From Streptomyces sp. L-9-10 (GTDB taxonomy: Bacteria > Actinomycetota > Actinomycetes > Streptomycetales > Streptomycetaceae): DNA of 64,000 nt. The position numbers were made by a program, and so were the translations under genes. Under the pieces are notes generated by a model. That model saw nothing but the letters and a program-made list of their open reading frames with translations. It searched no databases and was not told the DNA's origin. Location: the NCBI RefSeq assembly GCF_004151105.1, contig NZ_PHRF01000035.1:124001-188000 (forward strand). Reading direction: 5' to 3'. Shown one piece after another: positions 7,676-16,772 of the stretch (the first letter of the stretch is position 1; every line of letters begins with the position of its first letter).

Positions 7676-8398
7676 ATGACTCTCGTCGCGATCCTCAGCG
7701 GCGCCGGGATCTCCACGGACTCCGGCATCCCCGACTACCGCGGGCCCAACGGCCTGTGGCGGCGCGATCCAGACGCCGAGAAGCTCGTCACGTACGACTC
7801 GTACATGACGGACCCGGAGATCCGCCGCCGCTCCTGGCGGATGCGGAGCGAGAGCGCCACGCTGCGCGCCGAGCCCAATGCCGCGCACCGGGCGGTGGCC
7901 GAGCTGGCGCGGGCGGGGACGGCGGTCCGGGTGATCACGCAGAATGTGGACGGGCTCCATCAGCTGGCCGGTCTTCCCGCCCGCAAGGTCCTCGAACTCC
8001 ACGGCACGGCACGCTCGGTGAGCTGCACGGGGTGCCATGCGCGCTCCTCGATGGAGGAGGCGCTCGCGCGGGTGGCGGCGGGTGAGCCGGACCCGCGCTG
8101 TCCGGAGTGCGGCGGGATCCTCAAGTCGGCGACCGTCATGTTCGGCGAGCGGCTGGACCCCGAGGTGCTGGCCCAGTCGATGGCGATCGCCAAGGCGTGC
8201 GAGGTGTTTCTCGCGGTCGGTACGACCCTTCAGGTGCAGCCCGCCGCCTCACTCGCGGGGATCGCCGCCGACCATGGAGCCCGGCTGATCGTCGTCAACG
8301 CGGAGCCGACGCCGTACGACGACCGGGCCGACGAGATCGTCCGCGAGCCGATCGGTACGGCATTGCCCGCGCTGCTGAAGAGGTTCCATCCCGGCTGA
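7676..8398 (+). CDS. cobB: NAD-dependent protein deacylase, Sir2 (sirtuin) family
   Basis: Removes acetyl or other acyl groups from lysine using NAD, releasing nicotinamide and O-acyl-ADP-ribose. All core motifs are present in the 240 residues: GAGIS at 9-13, SGIPDYRG at 16-23, QNVDGLH at 89-95, the catalytic His in LELHG at 109, and a zinc ribbon with two CxxC pairs (about 117/120 and 142/145). The VGTTLQVQPA nucleotide-binding stretch is also there. The length fits a class III or U-type bacterial sirtuin. It converges on the ogt gene with a 27-base gap. A macro-domain gene, able to act on the sirtuin by-product, lies 2.2 kb away. Confidence 0.93.
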   Translation: MTLVAILSGAGISTDSGIPDYRGPNGLWRRDPDAEKLVTYDSYMTDPEIRRRSWRMRSESATLRAEPNAAHRAVAELARAGTAVRVITQNVDGLHQLAGLPARKVLELHGTARSVSCTGCHARSSMEEALARVAAGEPDPRCPECGGILKSATVMFGERLDPEVLAQSMAIAKACEVFLAVGTTLQVQPAASLAGIAADHGARLIVVNAEPTPYDDRADEIVREPIGTALPALLKRFHPG

Positions 8399-8425
8399 CC
8401 GGCAGGGGCGACCGGGGTCGCGGCG

Positions 8426-8968
8426 TCAGAAGAGCGTGGCGGTGGCCGGGGGCTCGGCCGCCGCTCCTTCGAAGACCAGCAGCCGCTGCTTGCGGTCCAG
8501 ACCGCCGCCGTAGCCGGTGAGCCCGCCGGTCGAGCCGATCACCCGGTGGCACGGCACGATGATGCCGACCGGGTTCTTGCCGTTGGCCAGTCCCACGGCC
8601 CGCGAGGCGCCCGGTTTGCCGAGGAGCTCGGCCAGTTCGCCGTACGAACGCGTCTCGCCGTACGGGATCCGCTGGAGCTGGCCCCAGACCTCGCGCTGGA
8701 ACGGTGTGCCGTTCATCCGCAGGGGCAGATCGAACTCGGTCAGCTCGCCGTCGAAGTACGCGCCGAGCTGGCGCACCACCTCGGGGAAGGGCCTCGGGTC
8801 CGGTTCCCCGAAGCTCTCCTCGGGCGGGCGATGCCGCTGGCCGACCATATAGAGGCCGCTCAGCGCGCCGTCGGTGGCGACCAGGGTCAGTGGTCCGTAG
8901 GGGCTGTCGATCACGGTGTGGACGACGCGCCGTCCACGTTCCGCTGTCGTGTCTGTCGTGTCTGTCAT
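8426..8968 (-). CDS. ogt: Methylated-DNA--protein-cysteine S-methyltransferase
   Basis: Repairs O6-methylguanine and O4-methylthymine by transferring the alkyl group to its own cysteine, a single-turnover suicide reaction. The 180-residue protein carries the active-site motif VPCHRVIGS (Cys at about residue 141), the helix-turn-helix stretch IPYGETRSYGELAELLGKPGASRAVG, and GLTGYGGGLDRKQRLL at the C-terminus. The start is the ATG at 8968 (MTDTTDTTAE). The frame continues far upstream, but that is antisense to the Ada-AlkA gene's own frame. It lies 11 bases after the Ada-AlkA stop, so the two form an alkylation-repair operon. Confidence 0.94.
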   Translation of the reverse strand: MTDTTDTTAERGRRVVHTVIDSPYGPLTLVATDGALSGLYMVGQRHRPPEESFGEPDPRPFPEVVRQLGAYFDGELTEFDLPLRMNGTPFQREVWGQLQRIPYGETRSYGELAELLGKPGASRAVGLANGKNPVGIIVPCHRVIGSTGGLTGYGGGLDRKQRLLVFEGAAAEPPATATLF

Positions 8969-8979
8969 GGCGAACTTCC

Positions 8980-10512
8980 TTACGCGGGCAGGTGGTTGAT
9001 GGCGTGGTCCTCGGTGGCCCACAGATACTGCACGGCATACGCCCGCCAGGGCCGCCACGCGGCGGCGCGCGCGGTGAGCGCGGCGGGTGTCGACGGCAGA
9101 CCGAGGCCCGCCGCGGCCCGGCGCATGCCGAGGTCCGTGGGCAGGAACGCGTCGGGGTCGCCGAGCGCGCGCATGGCGATCACCTCGACCGTCCACGGTC
9201 CGAATCCGGGCAGGGCGATGAGCTGTTCCCGCGCCCGGTCCCAGTCGCTGTCCGGGCCGAGCCGGAGCGAGCCGTCGGCGAGGGCCGCGACCAGCGTGGT
9301 GAGGGTGGTGCGTCTGGTGCGCGGCAGGGCCAGCGCCTCGGGGTCGAGCGCGGCCAGCGCCTCCGGGGACGGGAAGAGATGGGTGAGTCCGCCCTCGGGG
9401 TCGTCGACCGGCACGCCGTGCGCCGTGACCAGCCGGGCCGCGTGGGTGCGGGCCGCGGCGGTGGAGACCTGCTGGCCGAGCACGGCGCGCACGGCGAACT
9501 CGGCGGCGTCGACGGTACGGGGCACGCGCCGCCCCGGCGCCTTGTCGACCAAGGGGGTCAGCAGCGGGTCGGCGCGCAGTTGCTCGTCGACGGCCACCGG
9601 GTCGGCGTCCAGGTCGAGCATCCGGCGGCAGCTGCTGATGGCGAGCGTGAGATCGCGCGGATCGGTGAGCGAGAGCCGGCACGCGATGTGGTCGGGGCGC
9701 GGGCTGAGGGCGACGATGCCGTGTCCGTACGGCAGGGAGAGCGTGCGGCGGTACGCGCCGTCCCGCCACTCCTCGACGCCCGGTACCGCGGTCGCGGCGA
9801 GATGTCCGAAGAGGTTGTCCGGGGTGAGGGGCGCCCGGAACGGCAGCCGCAGCGAGATCACCCCGGGGGTGGTCGTCGGCTCCGTACCGTTCGTACCGCG
9901 TGAGCCGCTCGTACCGGCCGGGTCCGTACCGCGTGTACCGCGTGCGCCACGTGCGCCACGCGCGCGCAGTTCGCTCGGCGACAGTGCGAACACCTCGCGG
10001 ACGGTGTCGTTGAAGGCCCGGATCGAGGAGAAGCCGGCCGCGAAGGCGATGTCCGCCATGGGGAGGCCGGTCGTCTCGATCAGCAGCCGGGCGGTCTGCG
10101 CGCGCTGGGCGCGGGCCAGGGCGAGCGGTCCCGCGCCCAGTTCGGCGAGGAGCTGCCGTTCGATCTGGCGCGCGGAGTAGCCGAGCCGCCCGGCCAGTCC
10201 GGGGACACCCTCGCGGTCGACGACACCGTCCTGGATGAGCCGCACGGCGCGGGCGACGGCGTCGGCACGGGCGTTCCACTCCGGCGAACCGGGGCTGGTG
10301 TCGGGCCGGCACCGTTTGCAGGCGCGGAACCCGGCCTGCTGGCAGGCGGCGGCGCTGGGGTAGAAGGTCATGTTCTCGGCCTTGGGCGGTACGACGGGAC
10401 AGCTGGGCCGGCAGTAGATCCCGGTGGTCAGGACCGCGGTGAAGAACCACCCGTCGAACCGCGCGTCCTTGGACCGCACGGCCCGCACACAGCGCTCGGT
10501 ATCGGTGTACAT
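8980..10512 (-). CDS. Ada-type methyl-phosphotriester sensor fused to AlkA DNA glycosylase
   Basis: A 510-residue fusion. Residues 1-80 are the Ada zinc domain with four cysteines (GIYCRPSC at 31-38, ACKRC at about 64-68). One Cys accepts methyl groups from DNA phosphotriesters and converts the protein to an activator. Residues about 85-185 are an AraC-type DNA-binding domain (MADIAFAAGFSSIRAFNDTVREVF). A low-complexity linker of RGARGTRG-like repeats (about 185-215) joins it to an AlkA-type 3-methyladenine glycosylase. That part has the helix-hairpin-helix LPGFGPWTVE and the catalytic Asp in LPTDLGMR. It both senses and repairs alkylation damage and probably activates itself and the downstream ogt, which starts 11 bases after its stop. 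Confidence 0.93.
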   Translation of the reverse strand: MYTDTERCVRAVRSKDARFDGWFFTAVLTTGIYCRPSCPVVPPKAENMTFYPSAAACQQAGFRACKRCRPDTSPGSPEWNARADAVARAVRLIQDGVVDREGVPGLAGRLGYSARQIERQLLAELGAGPLALARAQRAQTARLLIETTGLPMADIAFAAGFSSIRAFNDTVREVFALSPSELRARGARGARGTRGTDPAGTSGSRGTNGTEPTTTPGVISLRLPFRAPLTPDNLFGHLAATAVPGVEEWRDGAYRRTLSLPYGHGIVALSPRPDHIACRLSLTDPRDLTLAISSCRRMLDLDADPVAVDEQLRADPLLTPLVDKAPGRRVPRTVDAAEFAVRAVLGQQVSTAAARTHAARLVTAHGVPVDDPEGGLTHLFPSPEALAALDPEALALPRTRRTTLTTLVAALADGSLRLGPDSDWDRAREQLIALPGFGPWTVEVIAMRALGDPDAFLPTDLGMRRAAAGLGLPSTPAALTARAAAWRPWRAYAVQYLWATEDHAINHLPA

Positions 10513-10578
10513 GTCTCCAGCATCCGTGACGCGGAGGCTCCCGGCTGGCAGGAATCCGACATCAGCCTTCGGGAGGAC

Positions 10579-11187
10579 TCACCCCTCCAGGGCCACCATC
10601 GCCGTCTCGAACGCCGTGTATGCCCGCTGGTTGAAGACCACGAACCGTACTTCCTCCATGCTCCGCGCTCCGGCCGTCCTCGCCCTCCTCCTCAGATCCT
10701 CCGCCTTCCCCGGACCCTGCGCCTTCTCCATGGTCTCCCATGCCGCGAGGGTCTCCCTGACCGTGCGCACGGCGATCCGGGCGGCGTCGTCCAGCGGCCA
10801 CCGGTGGTTGCCGGTGGAGATGGCGGGCACCGCGACCGTGCGCGCCCCCAGCTCGGCCGCGACCTCCAGTGAGGTGCGGTAGCAGGAGGCGAGCAGGCTC
10901 GACCGGTCGTCGTATCTGTCCCAGCGCGGTCCTACGGTGTGGATCACCCAGAGGGCCTGGAGGCGGCCGGCGGTGGTGGCGGCGGACTGCCCGGTGGCCA
11001 GCCCGCGGCCGTAGCGGGTCTCGCGCAGCTCATGGCACGCCTTCGTGAGGGCCCGCCCGGCGCGGGCGTGGATCAGGCCGTCGACGCTGTCACGGCTGCC
11101 GGCCACCAGCAGGGAGTTCGCGGCGTTGACGAGCGCCTCGGCGCGCTGCTCGACGAGGTCCCCGAGTACGAGAGTCACGTTCGTCAT
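10579..11187 (-). CDS. Macro-domain protein, probable ADP-ribose or O-acetyl-ADP-ribose hydrolase
   Basis: Macro domains bind or hydrolyse ADP-ribose derivatives. This protein shows LGDLVEQRAEALVNAANSLL at the N-terminus, a VDGLIHARAG loop, and VIHTVGP and ISTGNHRWPL later, matching the MacroD/YmdB order. The usual run of glycines before VDGAIH is replaced by AGSRDS, an odd change in the phosphate-binding loop. I prefer the ATG at 11187 over that at 11193, because AGGAGG lies eight bases before it and only two before the other. The C-terminal 50 residues are charged and Arg/Glu-rich. The sirtuin at 7676 generates a possible substrate. The start of an FAD oxidoreductase transcript lies upstream on the same strand. 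Confidence 0.85.
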   Translation of the reverse strand: MTNVTLVLGDLVEQRAEALVNAANSLLVAGSRDSVDGLIHARAGRALTKACHELRETRYGRGLATGQSAATTAGRLQALWVIHTVGPRWDRYDDRSSLLASCYRTSLEVAAELGARTVAVPAISTGNHRWPLDDAARIAVRTVRETLAAWETMEKAQGPGKAEDLRRRARTAGARSMEEVRFVVFNQRAYTAFETAMVALEG

Positions 11188-11304
11188 GCGCATGGCCTCC
11201 TCGGACCCGGCACGGGCCCTGCTCAGCGGCGGCTCGGTGGCGGCTCGACGGCCGCCGGGTCAGGGGGGCGGCTCGACGGGCCGCGGGTCGGCGGGGCAGC
11301 CGGC

Positions 11305-12720
11305 TCAGACGGCGCGCAGCTTTCGCCACACCGCCTTCGCCGCGTTGTGCCCGGACATCCCGTGCACCCCCGGCCCCGGCGGGGTCGCGGACGAGCAGAG
11401 GAAGACCGCGGGGTGCGGGGTGGCGTACGGGAAGAGGGAGATCTTCGGGCGCAGCAGCAGTTGGAGCCCCGAGGCGGCACCGCACGCGATGTCCCCGCCC
11501 ACGTAGTTGACGTTACGGGCGGCCAGCTCGGGCGGGCCCGCGGTGGCGCGGGCCAGGACGCGGTCGCGGAAGCCGGGCGCGAAGCGTTCTATCTGCCGCT
11601 CGACCGCTTCCGTGAGGTCGCCCCGCCAGCCGTTCGGGACATGGCCGTACGCCCAGAAGACATGCTTGCCCTCGGGCGCGCGGGACGGGTCGACGAGGCT
11701 GGGCTGCGCGGTGATCAGGAAGGGCGTCGGCGGCGCCTGTCCGCCCGCGGCCTGGCGCAGCGCGGTGCCGATCTCCCCGCTGGTGGGGCCGATCTGGACC
11801 GTACCGGCCCGTCGGGGCTCCTCGGCAGTCCAGGGCACGGGCCCGTCCAGCGCGTAGTCGATCTTGAAGGCGCTCGCGCCGTACCGGTAGCCGTCGTACG
11901 CCCTGCCGAGTCCGGCGATCCTGGCCAGGGCGGTCGGTGAGGTGTCGAAGACATACGCGCGGGCCGGCGGCAGATCGTCCAGCCGCTTGACCTCGTATCC
12001 CGTGTGGACCGCGCCCCCCAGGTCGCGGAGGTACGCGGTGAGGGCGTCCGAGATCGACTGGGAACCACCGCGGGGCATCGGCCAGCCGCCCGCGTGGGCG
12101 GCGAGCGCGAAGACCAGACCGACGGCGCCGGTCGCGAACCCGTTCAGCGGGGCGATGACATGCGCGACGAGCCCGGCGAACAGGCCCTTCGCCTTCTCGT
12201 CGCGGAACCGGCGGGCCAGCCAGGTGGACGGCGGCAGTCCGGTGAGGCCGAACCGCGCCAGGGTGACGGGGTCGCGCGGCAGCGCGGTCGACGGCAGGGA
12301 CATGAAGTCCCGTGCGAGACTGTCCCATTTGCCGAGGAACGGCGCGACGAGCCGGCGGTACGTACCCGCGTCACGCGGTCCGAACGACGCGGCCGTCTCG
12401 GCGACGGAGTGCGACAGCACGGCCGCCGTCCCGTCGTCGAAGGGATGCGCCATCGGCAGCTCGGGATGGAGCCAGTCCAGCCCGTACCGGGCGAGCGGCA
12501 TCGTCTTGAAGACGGGCGATCCCGCGCCCAGCGGATGAACGGCGGAACAGGGGTCGTGGCGGAATCCGGGGAGCGTCAGCTCTTCCGTCCTGGCGCCGCC
12601 CCCCACGGTGTCCTTGGCCTCGAACACGGCCACGGAGAATCCACGCCTGGCCAGCTCGACCGCGGCGGTCAGCCCATTGGGGCCCGCCCCCACGACGACG
12701 GCATCGAGCATCGAGGTCAC
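11305..12720 (-). CDS. FAD-dependent oxidoreductase, phytoene-dehydrogenase/PYROXD2-like
   Basis: A 471-residue flavoprotein. The N-terminal Rossmann motif is [19 protein letters not shown] (about residues 9-27), followed by [16 protein letters not shown], the second FAD contact of phytoene-desaturase-like enzymes. The C-terminal [26 protein letters not shown] is the closing FAD-binding stretch. The substrate is unknown and there are no carotenoid genes nearby, so I do not call it a desaturase. The start is the GTG at 12720, with AAAGGAG eight bases before it. An internal ATG three codons later has no site of its own. The next gene diverges after 86 bases. Confidence 0.88.
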   Translation of the reverse strand: MTSMLDAVVVGAGPNGLTAAVELARRGFSVAVFEAKDTVGGGARTEELTLPGFRHDPCSAVHPLGAGSPVFKTMPLARYGLDWLHPELPMAHPFDDGTAAVLSHSVAETAASFGPRDAGTYRRLVAPFLGKWDSLARDFMSLPSTALPRDPVTLARFGLTGLPPSTWLARRFRDEKAKGLFAGLVAHVIAPLNGFATGAVGLVFALAAHAGGWPMPRGGSQSISDALTAYLRDLGGAVHTGYEVKRLDDLPPARAYVFDTSPTALARIAGLGRAYDGYRYGASAFKIDYALDGPVPWTAEEPRRAGTVQIGPTSGEIGTALRQAAGGQAPPTPFLITAQPSLVDPSRAPEGKHVFWAYGHVPNGWRGDLTEAVERQIERFAPGFRDRVLARATAGPPELAARNVNYVGGDIACGAASGLQLLLRPKISLFPYATPHPAVFLCSSATPPGPGVHGMSGHNAAKAVWRKLRAV

Positions 12721-12806
12721 CTTCGGACTCCTTTGTCAGCCGATGGCAAGGAGCCCCAGGATATTCCCGGGCACTGACAGCCCGAACCCGGGTACTGTCC
12801 GCGACG

Positions 12807-13700
12807 ATGAACACGACGATCGAAGCGATGGCGACACGCCTGATGTCCGTACGCGGCGTACGCGCCGTGGCCCTCGGCGGCAGCCGGGCCCGGGGCACGC
12901 ACCGCCCGGACTCCGACTGGGACCTGGGCGTCTACTACCGCGGCGAGCCGGACGTCGCCGCGCTCGCGGCGCTGGCCGCCGAGGTGACCGGCTCCCCGGT
13001 GGAGGTCGCGGGCCCCGGCGGCTGGGGTCCGTGGGTGAACGGTGGTGCCTGGCTCTCCGTCGACGGGGTCGCGGTGGACTGGATCCTGCGGGATCTGGAC
13101 CGGGTGGAACGCATCTGGGCGGAGTGCCGGGAAGGCCGGTTCGAGATCGGCACGCAGCCGGGCCATCCGCTCGGTTTCTGGTCGCCCGCGTACGCCGGGG
13201 AGGTCGCGCTCTGCCGCGTACTGGCGGACGCGGAGGGCGAGTTGACGGCGCTGCGGGCGGCGGCGCGACGCTATCCGGAGCCGCTGCGGACCGCGCTCAC
13301 CGGGGCGGTCTGGGAGGCGGACTTCTCGGTGGCGGCGGCGCGCAAGGCGGCGGGCTCCGGCGGGACGGGGGCGGGGGCGGGGGCGCGGGCCGGGGACGGG
13401 GACGGGGACGGGGACGGGGACGCGCACGGAACCGGAACCGGGGGCGCGGGCGACGCGCTGTACGTGTCGCTGTGCCTGTCCCGGGCCTTCGGGATCCTCG
13501 TCCAAGCCCTCCTCGCCCACCACCGGGTCTGGTGCCTCAACGAGAAGGGCGCGCTCGCGACAGCCGCCGCGCTGCCGCACACGCCGCCGGACTTCGCACA
13601 CCGGGTCGCGGCGGTGCTCCGGGCGCTGGACGCGCCGGCGGTGGAGGCGGCGGGCACGCTGGTACGGGACGTACGCGCGGTGCTGGACGGCGACGCCTGA
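12807..13700 (+). CDS. Nucleotidyltransferase-domain protein with a hexanucleotide-repeat insert
   Basis: A 297-residue protein of the minimal nucleotidyltransferase (Pol-beta-like) superfamily. GGSRARG at about 24-30 and DSDWDLGVYY at about 36-45 supply the GS and DxD metal-binding motifs. A third Asp is likely in VAVDWILRD near residue 90. Members transfer nucleotidyl groups to small molecules or proteins, but the target is unknown here. Residues about 188-213 are a Gly/Ala/Asp repeat (GAGAGARAGDGDGDGDGD) encoded by GGGGGC and GGGGAC hexamers at about 13370-13421. It sits between two helical halves and probably forms a flexible loop whose length can vary by two residues per repeat. Confidence 0.82.
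   Translation: MNTTIEAMATRLMSVRGVRAVALGGSRARGTHRPDSDWDLGVYYRGEPDVAALAALAAEVTGSPVEVAGPGGWGPWVNGGAWLSVDGVAVDWILRDLDRVERIWAECREGRFEIGTQPGHPLGFWSPAYAGEVALCRVLADAEGELTALRAAARRYPEPLRTALTGAVWEADFSVAAARKAAGSGGTGAGAGARAGDGDGDGDGDAHGTGTGGAGDALYVSLCLSRAFGILVQALLAHHRVWCLNEKGALATAAALPHTPPDFAHRVAAVLRALDAPAVEAAGTLVRDVRAVLDGDA
13370..13421 (+). repeat. Hexanucleotide tandem repeat inside the nucleotidyltransferase gene
   Basis: Three copies of GGGGGC are followed, after a short interruption, by five perfect copies of GGGGAC (13392-13421). The six-base period keeps the reading frame, so copy-number change would lengthen or shorten the encoded Gly-Asp stretch without breaking the gene. Confidence 0.8.
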
Positions 13701-13774
13701 GGGCATACGGGCCCGTCCGCCACATACGGGCGGTGACCACGTACGGGCATGGCCGCGTACAGACGGTGACGACG

Positions 13775-14635
13775 TCAGCCTCCGGCGAGCAGCCGTTCCC
13801 GTACCCGCTCCGCCGTTTCCGTGTCCCTGGCCGCCGTGAAGGGCAGCGCGTTGTCGCCGGCGATACGGAACCGCTCGCCCGTGAGTGTCAGCTGGGCGCC
13901 GCCCGCCTCCTCGACCAGCAGGAGGCCCGCCGCGTGGTCCCAGGCCAGCTCCCAGTTGAACGCCACCGCGTCGAGCGCGCCCCGCGCCACACCCAGGTAT
14001 TCGAGCCCCGCGGAGCCGCACGGGCGGGCTTCGATGCCCTCGGTGCGCAGCCCCAGGAGTGCGTGCTTCTGTTCGTCCGTGGTGTAGTCGGGGTGGGACA
14101 TCGCGACATGGAGCACCGCGCCGGGCGCGGGCGCTCCGGAGTGCAGGGGGACGCCGTCGAGGGTGGCGCCCCGGCCGCGTACCGCGATCGCCATCTCGTC
14201 CAGCGCCGCCGCGTACGTCCAGGACGCCAGCACCTCGCCGCCCTGCGCGAGGGCGACGAGCGTGCAGAAGCCCCGCTCGCCGCGGACGAACGGGCGGGTG
14301 CCGTCGACCGGGTCGACGATCCATACGGGCGCGTCGCCGCGCAGCGCCTCGTACAGCGTCGGGTCCGCGTGCACCGCCTCCTCACCGACCACGACGGAGC
14401 CCGGGAGCAGCGCGGTGAGGGCGGCGGTGAGATGTTCCTCCGCGCCCCGGTCCGCGACCGTCACCAGATCGTGCGGGCCGTGCTTCTCGACGATCTCGTG
14501 CGCGGCGAGCTGGCGGAAGCGCGGCATGATCTCCGCGGCGGCGGCTGCCCGCAGTGCCTCCTCGACGGCGGACACGCGCGGGCCGCGGGCCGCCCCCGGG
14601 AGGGGAACCGTTCCGTACACAGAGTCATCGATCAT
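13775..14635 (-). CDS. Inositol-monophosphatase-family phosphatase
   Basis: A magnesium-dependent phosphomonoesterase of the IMPase/CysQ/histidinol-phosphatase fold. The motifs are VVGEEAVH (metal-binding Glu pair), WIVDPVDGTRPFVRG (DPxDGT, metal and phosphate) and NWELAWDHAAGLLLVEEAGG (the WDxAAG motif). In Streptomyces, relatives dephosphorylate inositol phosphate, histidinol phosphate or PAP. The sequence does not choose among them. I start at the ATG at 14635 (MIDDS). A TTG four codons upstream is possible. It converges on the nucleotidyltransferase gene with a 74-base gap containing three copies of TACGGGC-like words. Confidence 0.9.
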   Translation of the reverse strand: MIDDSVYGTVPLPGAARGPRVSAVEEALRAAAAAEIMPRFRQLAAHEIVEKHGPHDLVTVADRGAEEHLTAALTALLPGSVVVGEEAVHADPTLYEALRGDAPVWIVDPVDGTRPFVRGERGFCTLVALAQGGEVLASWTYAAALDEMAIAVRGRGATLDGVPLHSGAPAPGAVLHVAMSHPDYTTDEQKHALLGLRTEGIEARPCGSAGLEYLGVARGALDAVAFNWELAWDHAAGLLLVEEAGGAQLTLTGERFRIAGDNALPFTAARDTETAERVRERLLAGG

Positions 14636-14785
14636 GTCCCCAGCCAACCACGCCCGGCAGGCCGGGCGCGTGCCGGGCCGTATGGCGGGACGGTGGACGG
14701 ATGTATGACCGGGGCTGTCGACGGCCGGGGACCGGAGACGGTCCCGGGGGCGACGGCCGGTCGCGGCCGTCGCCCCCGGCGACGC

Positions 14786-16600
14786 TCAGCGGCCCACGGC
14801 GTACCCCTGCATGCCACGGGGGTTGGCCGCGGCCGAGAGGATGCCGGTCTCCGGGTCCCGGGCGACCGCGCAGAGCCGCCCCTCCGACCAGGGGTCGCCG
14901 ACGGTGACCTCGTGGCCCCGTCGGCGCAGTTCCTCGATGACCTCCGGGTCCATCCGGGACTCCACGGTCACGCTGCCGGGGCGCATACCGCGCGGGAAGA
15001 AGGAGCCGGGGAAGCTGTCGTTGTGCCAGTTGGGCGCGTCTATGGCGCCCTGGAGATCAAGTCCGCCCCGTACGGACGGCCGCAGGGCGAGTGCCAGGAA
15101 GAAGTGGAGCTGCCACTGGTCCTGCTGGTCGCCGCCCGGCGTGCCGAAGGCCAGTACCGGTACGCCGTCGCGCAGCGCGAGGGACGGGGTGAGGGTGGTA
15201 CGGGGCCTGCGGCCCGGGGTCAGTGAGTTCGGCAGACCGGGGTCGAGCCAGGCCATCTGGAGCCGCGTACCGAGCGGGAAGCCCAGCTCGGGCACGACCG
15301 GGTTGGACTGGAGCCAGCCGCCGCTGGGGGTGGCGGCGATCATGTTGCCCCAGCGGTCGACGATGTCGAGGTGGCAGGTGTCGCCCCGGGTGGCGCCGTC
15401 CTTGGCCACGGTCGGCTCCCCCGCGCCGGGGATCCCGAGCGGGTCGAAGCCGGGCCGGCCCGCGGCGACCGCGGTCGCGTGGCCGCTGAGCACGGGTGCG
15501 CGTCCCCCGGGGCTGCCGGGGCGCAGCTCGCACGAGGCGCGCTCGCCGATGAGAGCGCGGCGCGCGGTGTTGTACGGCTCCGACAGCAGCGCGGCGAGCG
15601 GGGTGCCCTCGGCGGCGGCGTCGCCGTACCATGCCTCCCGGTCCGCCATGGCGAGCTTGCAGCCCTCGATCAGGAGATGGACGTACTCCGCCGAGCCGTA
15701 ACGGGGCAGTTCGGCCGCGCGGGAGGGCAGCAGGGCGAGCTGCTGGAGGAAGGCGGGGCCCTGGCTCCAGCCGCCCGCCTTGCACAGGGTCCAGCCGTTC
15801 CAGTCGTAGGTGGCGGGCGCCTCGTACGTCGCGGACCAGTCCGCCAGGTCGGCGGCGGTGAGGGTGCCGGTGTGGCGGGCGCCGCTGGTGTCCATGGTGG
15901 GGCGGGCGGAGTGCGCGACCAGGGCCTCGGCGATGAAGCCCGTACGCCAGACCGCTCTGGCGGCCTCGATCTGTGCCACCCGGTCCGCGCCGCCGGCCTC
16001 CTCGGCCTCCGCTGTCAGCCGGCGCCAGGTCGCGGCGAGCGCGGGATTGCGGAACAGCTCGCCGGGCGCGGGTGCCTTGCCGCCGGGGAGGTAGACGTCC
16101 GCGGAAGAGGTCCACTCCGTCTCGAAGAGTTCACGGACGCTCTCGACGGTCTCGCCGACCCGTTCGACGGGGGCGTGGCCGTCCTCCGCGTAGCCGATGG
16201 CGTAACGCAGCACCTGCGCCAGGGACTTGGTGCCGTGGTCGCGCAGCAGGAGCATCCAGGCGTCGAAGGCGCCCGGTACGGCGGCGGCCAGTGGGCCGGT
16301 GCCGGGGACGAGTTCGAGTCCGAGCGAGCGGTAGTGGCCGATGGTCGCGCCCGCGGGAGCCGGGCCCTGGCCGCAGAGGACCCGTACCTCGCCGCCGGCG
16401 GGCGCGAGGATGATCGGCACCTCACCACCGGGTCCGTTGAGATGGGGTTCGACGACATGCAGGACGAATCCGGCGGCGACGGCGGCGTCGTAGGCGTTGC
16501 CGCCGTCCTCCAGGACAGCCATCGCGGACTGCGAGGCGAGCCAGTGGGTGGAGGAGACCATGCCGAAGGTGCCCTGGAGGGTGGGACGGGTAGTGAACAT
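14786..16600 (-). CDS. Gamma-glutamyltransferase-family Ntn hydrolase, no signal peptide
   Basis: A 604-residue protein of the family that cleaves gamma-glutamyl amides or, in some members, cephalosporin-type acyl groups after autoproteolysis. The N-terminal VSSTHWLASQSAMAVLEDGGNAYDAAVAAGFVLHVVEPHLNGPGGE is the classic GGT opening. The processing Thr is in RGDTCHLDIVDRWGNMIAATPSGGW near residue 404, and TPGGDQQDQW supplies the downstream GG motif. It lacks a signal peptide, unlike the second GGT at 43-45 kb, so it is probably cytoplasmic. SD-like GAGAGGT precedes the ATG. It is transcribed alone, with no glutathione genes nearby. Confidence 0.88.
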   Translation of the reverse strand: MFTTRPTLQGTFGMVSSTHWLASQSAMAVLEDGGNAYDAAVAAGFVLHVVEPHLNGPGGEVPIILAPAGGEVRVLCGQGPAPAGATIGHYRSLGLELVPGTGPLAAAVPGAFDAWMLLLRDHGTKSLAQVLRYAIGYAEDGHAPVERVGETVESVRELFETEWTSSADVYLPGGKAPAPGELFRNPALAATWRRLTAEAEEAGGADRVAQIEAARAVWRTGFIAEALVAHSARPTMDTSGARHTGTLTAADLADWSATYEAPATYDWNGWTLCKAGGWSQGPAFLQQLALLPSRAAELPRYGSAEYVHLLIEGCKLAMADREAWYGDAAAEGTPLAALLSEPYNTARRALIGERASCELRPGSPGGRAPVLSGHATAVAAGRPGFDPLGIPGAGEPTVAKDGATRGDTCHLDIVDRWGNMIAATPSGGWLQSNPVVPELGFPLGTRLQMAWLDPGLPNSLTPGRRPRTTLTPSLALRDGVPVLAFGTPGGDQQDQWQLHFFLALALRPSVRGGLDLQGAIDAPNWHNDSFPGSFFPRGMRPGSVTVESRMDPEVIEELRRRGHEVTVGDPWSEGRLCAVARDPETGILSAAANPRGMQGYAVGR

Positions 16601-16772
16601 ATGACCTCTCGCCTAGCGGCTTCCGCCCATCGGCCCGCGCCGGTCGGTGCTCAGGACCGGTGCCGGGGAGAATCCGGGGAGTTTAGACCAGTTCCCTCCC
16701 CCGCCCACACCCCCAGGCCCTGTCCGAGAAGGGCTACAGGTCTCGCCACCACGGCTGGGCACACCTGCTTCA

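Noticed and set aside
13701..13774. TACGGGC repeats between the nucleotidyltransferase and phosphatase genes as a terminator
   Set aside because: The repeats are direct, not inverted, and do not fold into a convincing stem.
12608..15226. 872-codon plus-strand frame spanning four genes
   Set aside because: It overlaps genes on both strands with strong motifs and consists of low-complexity Arg/Gly residues.
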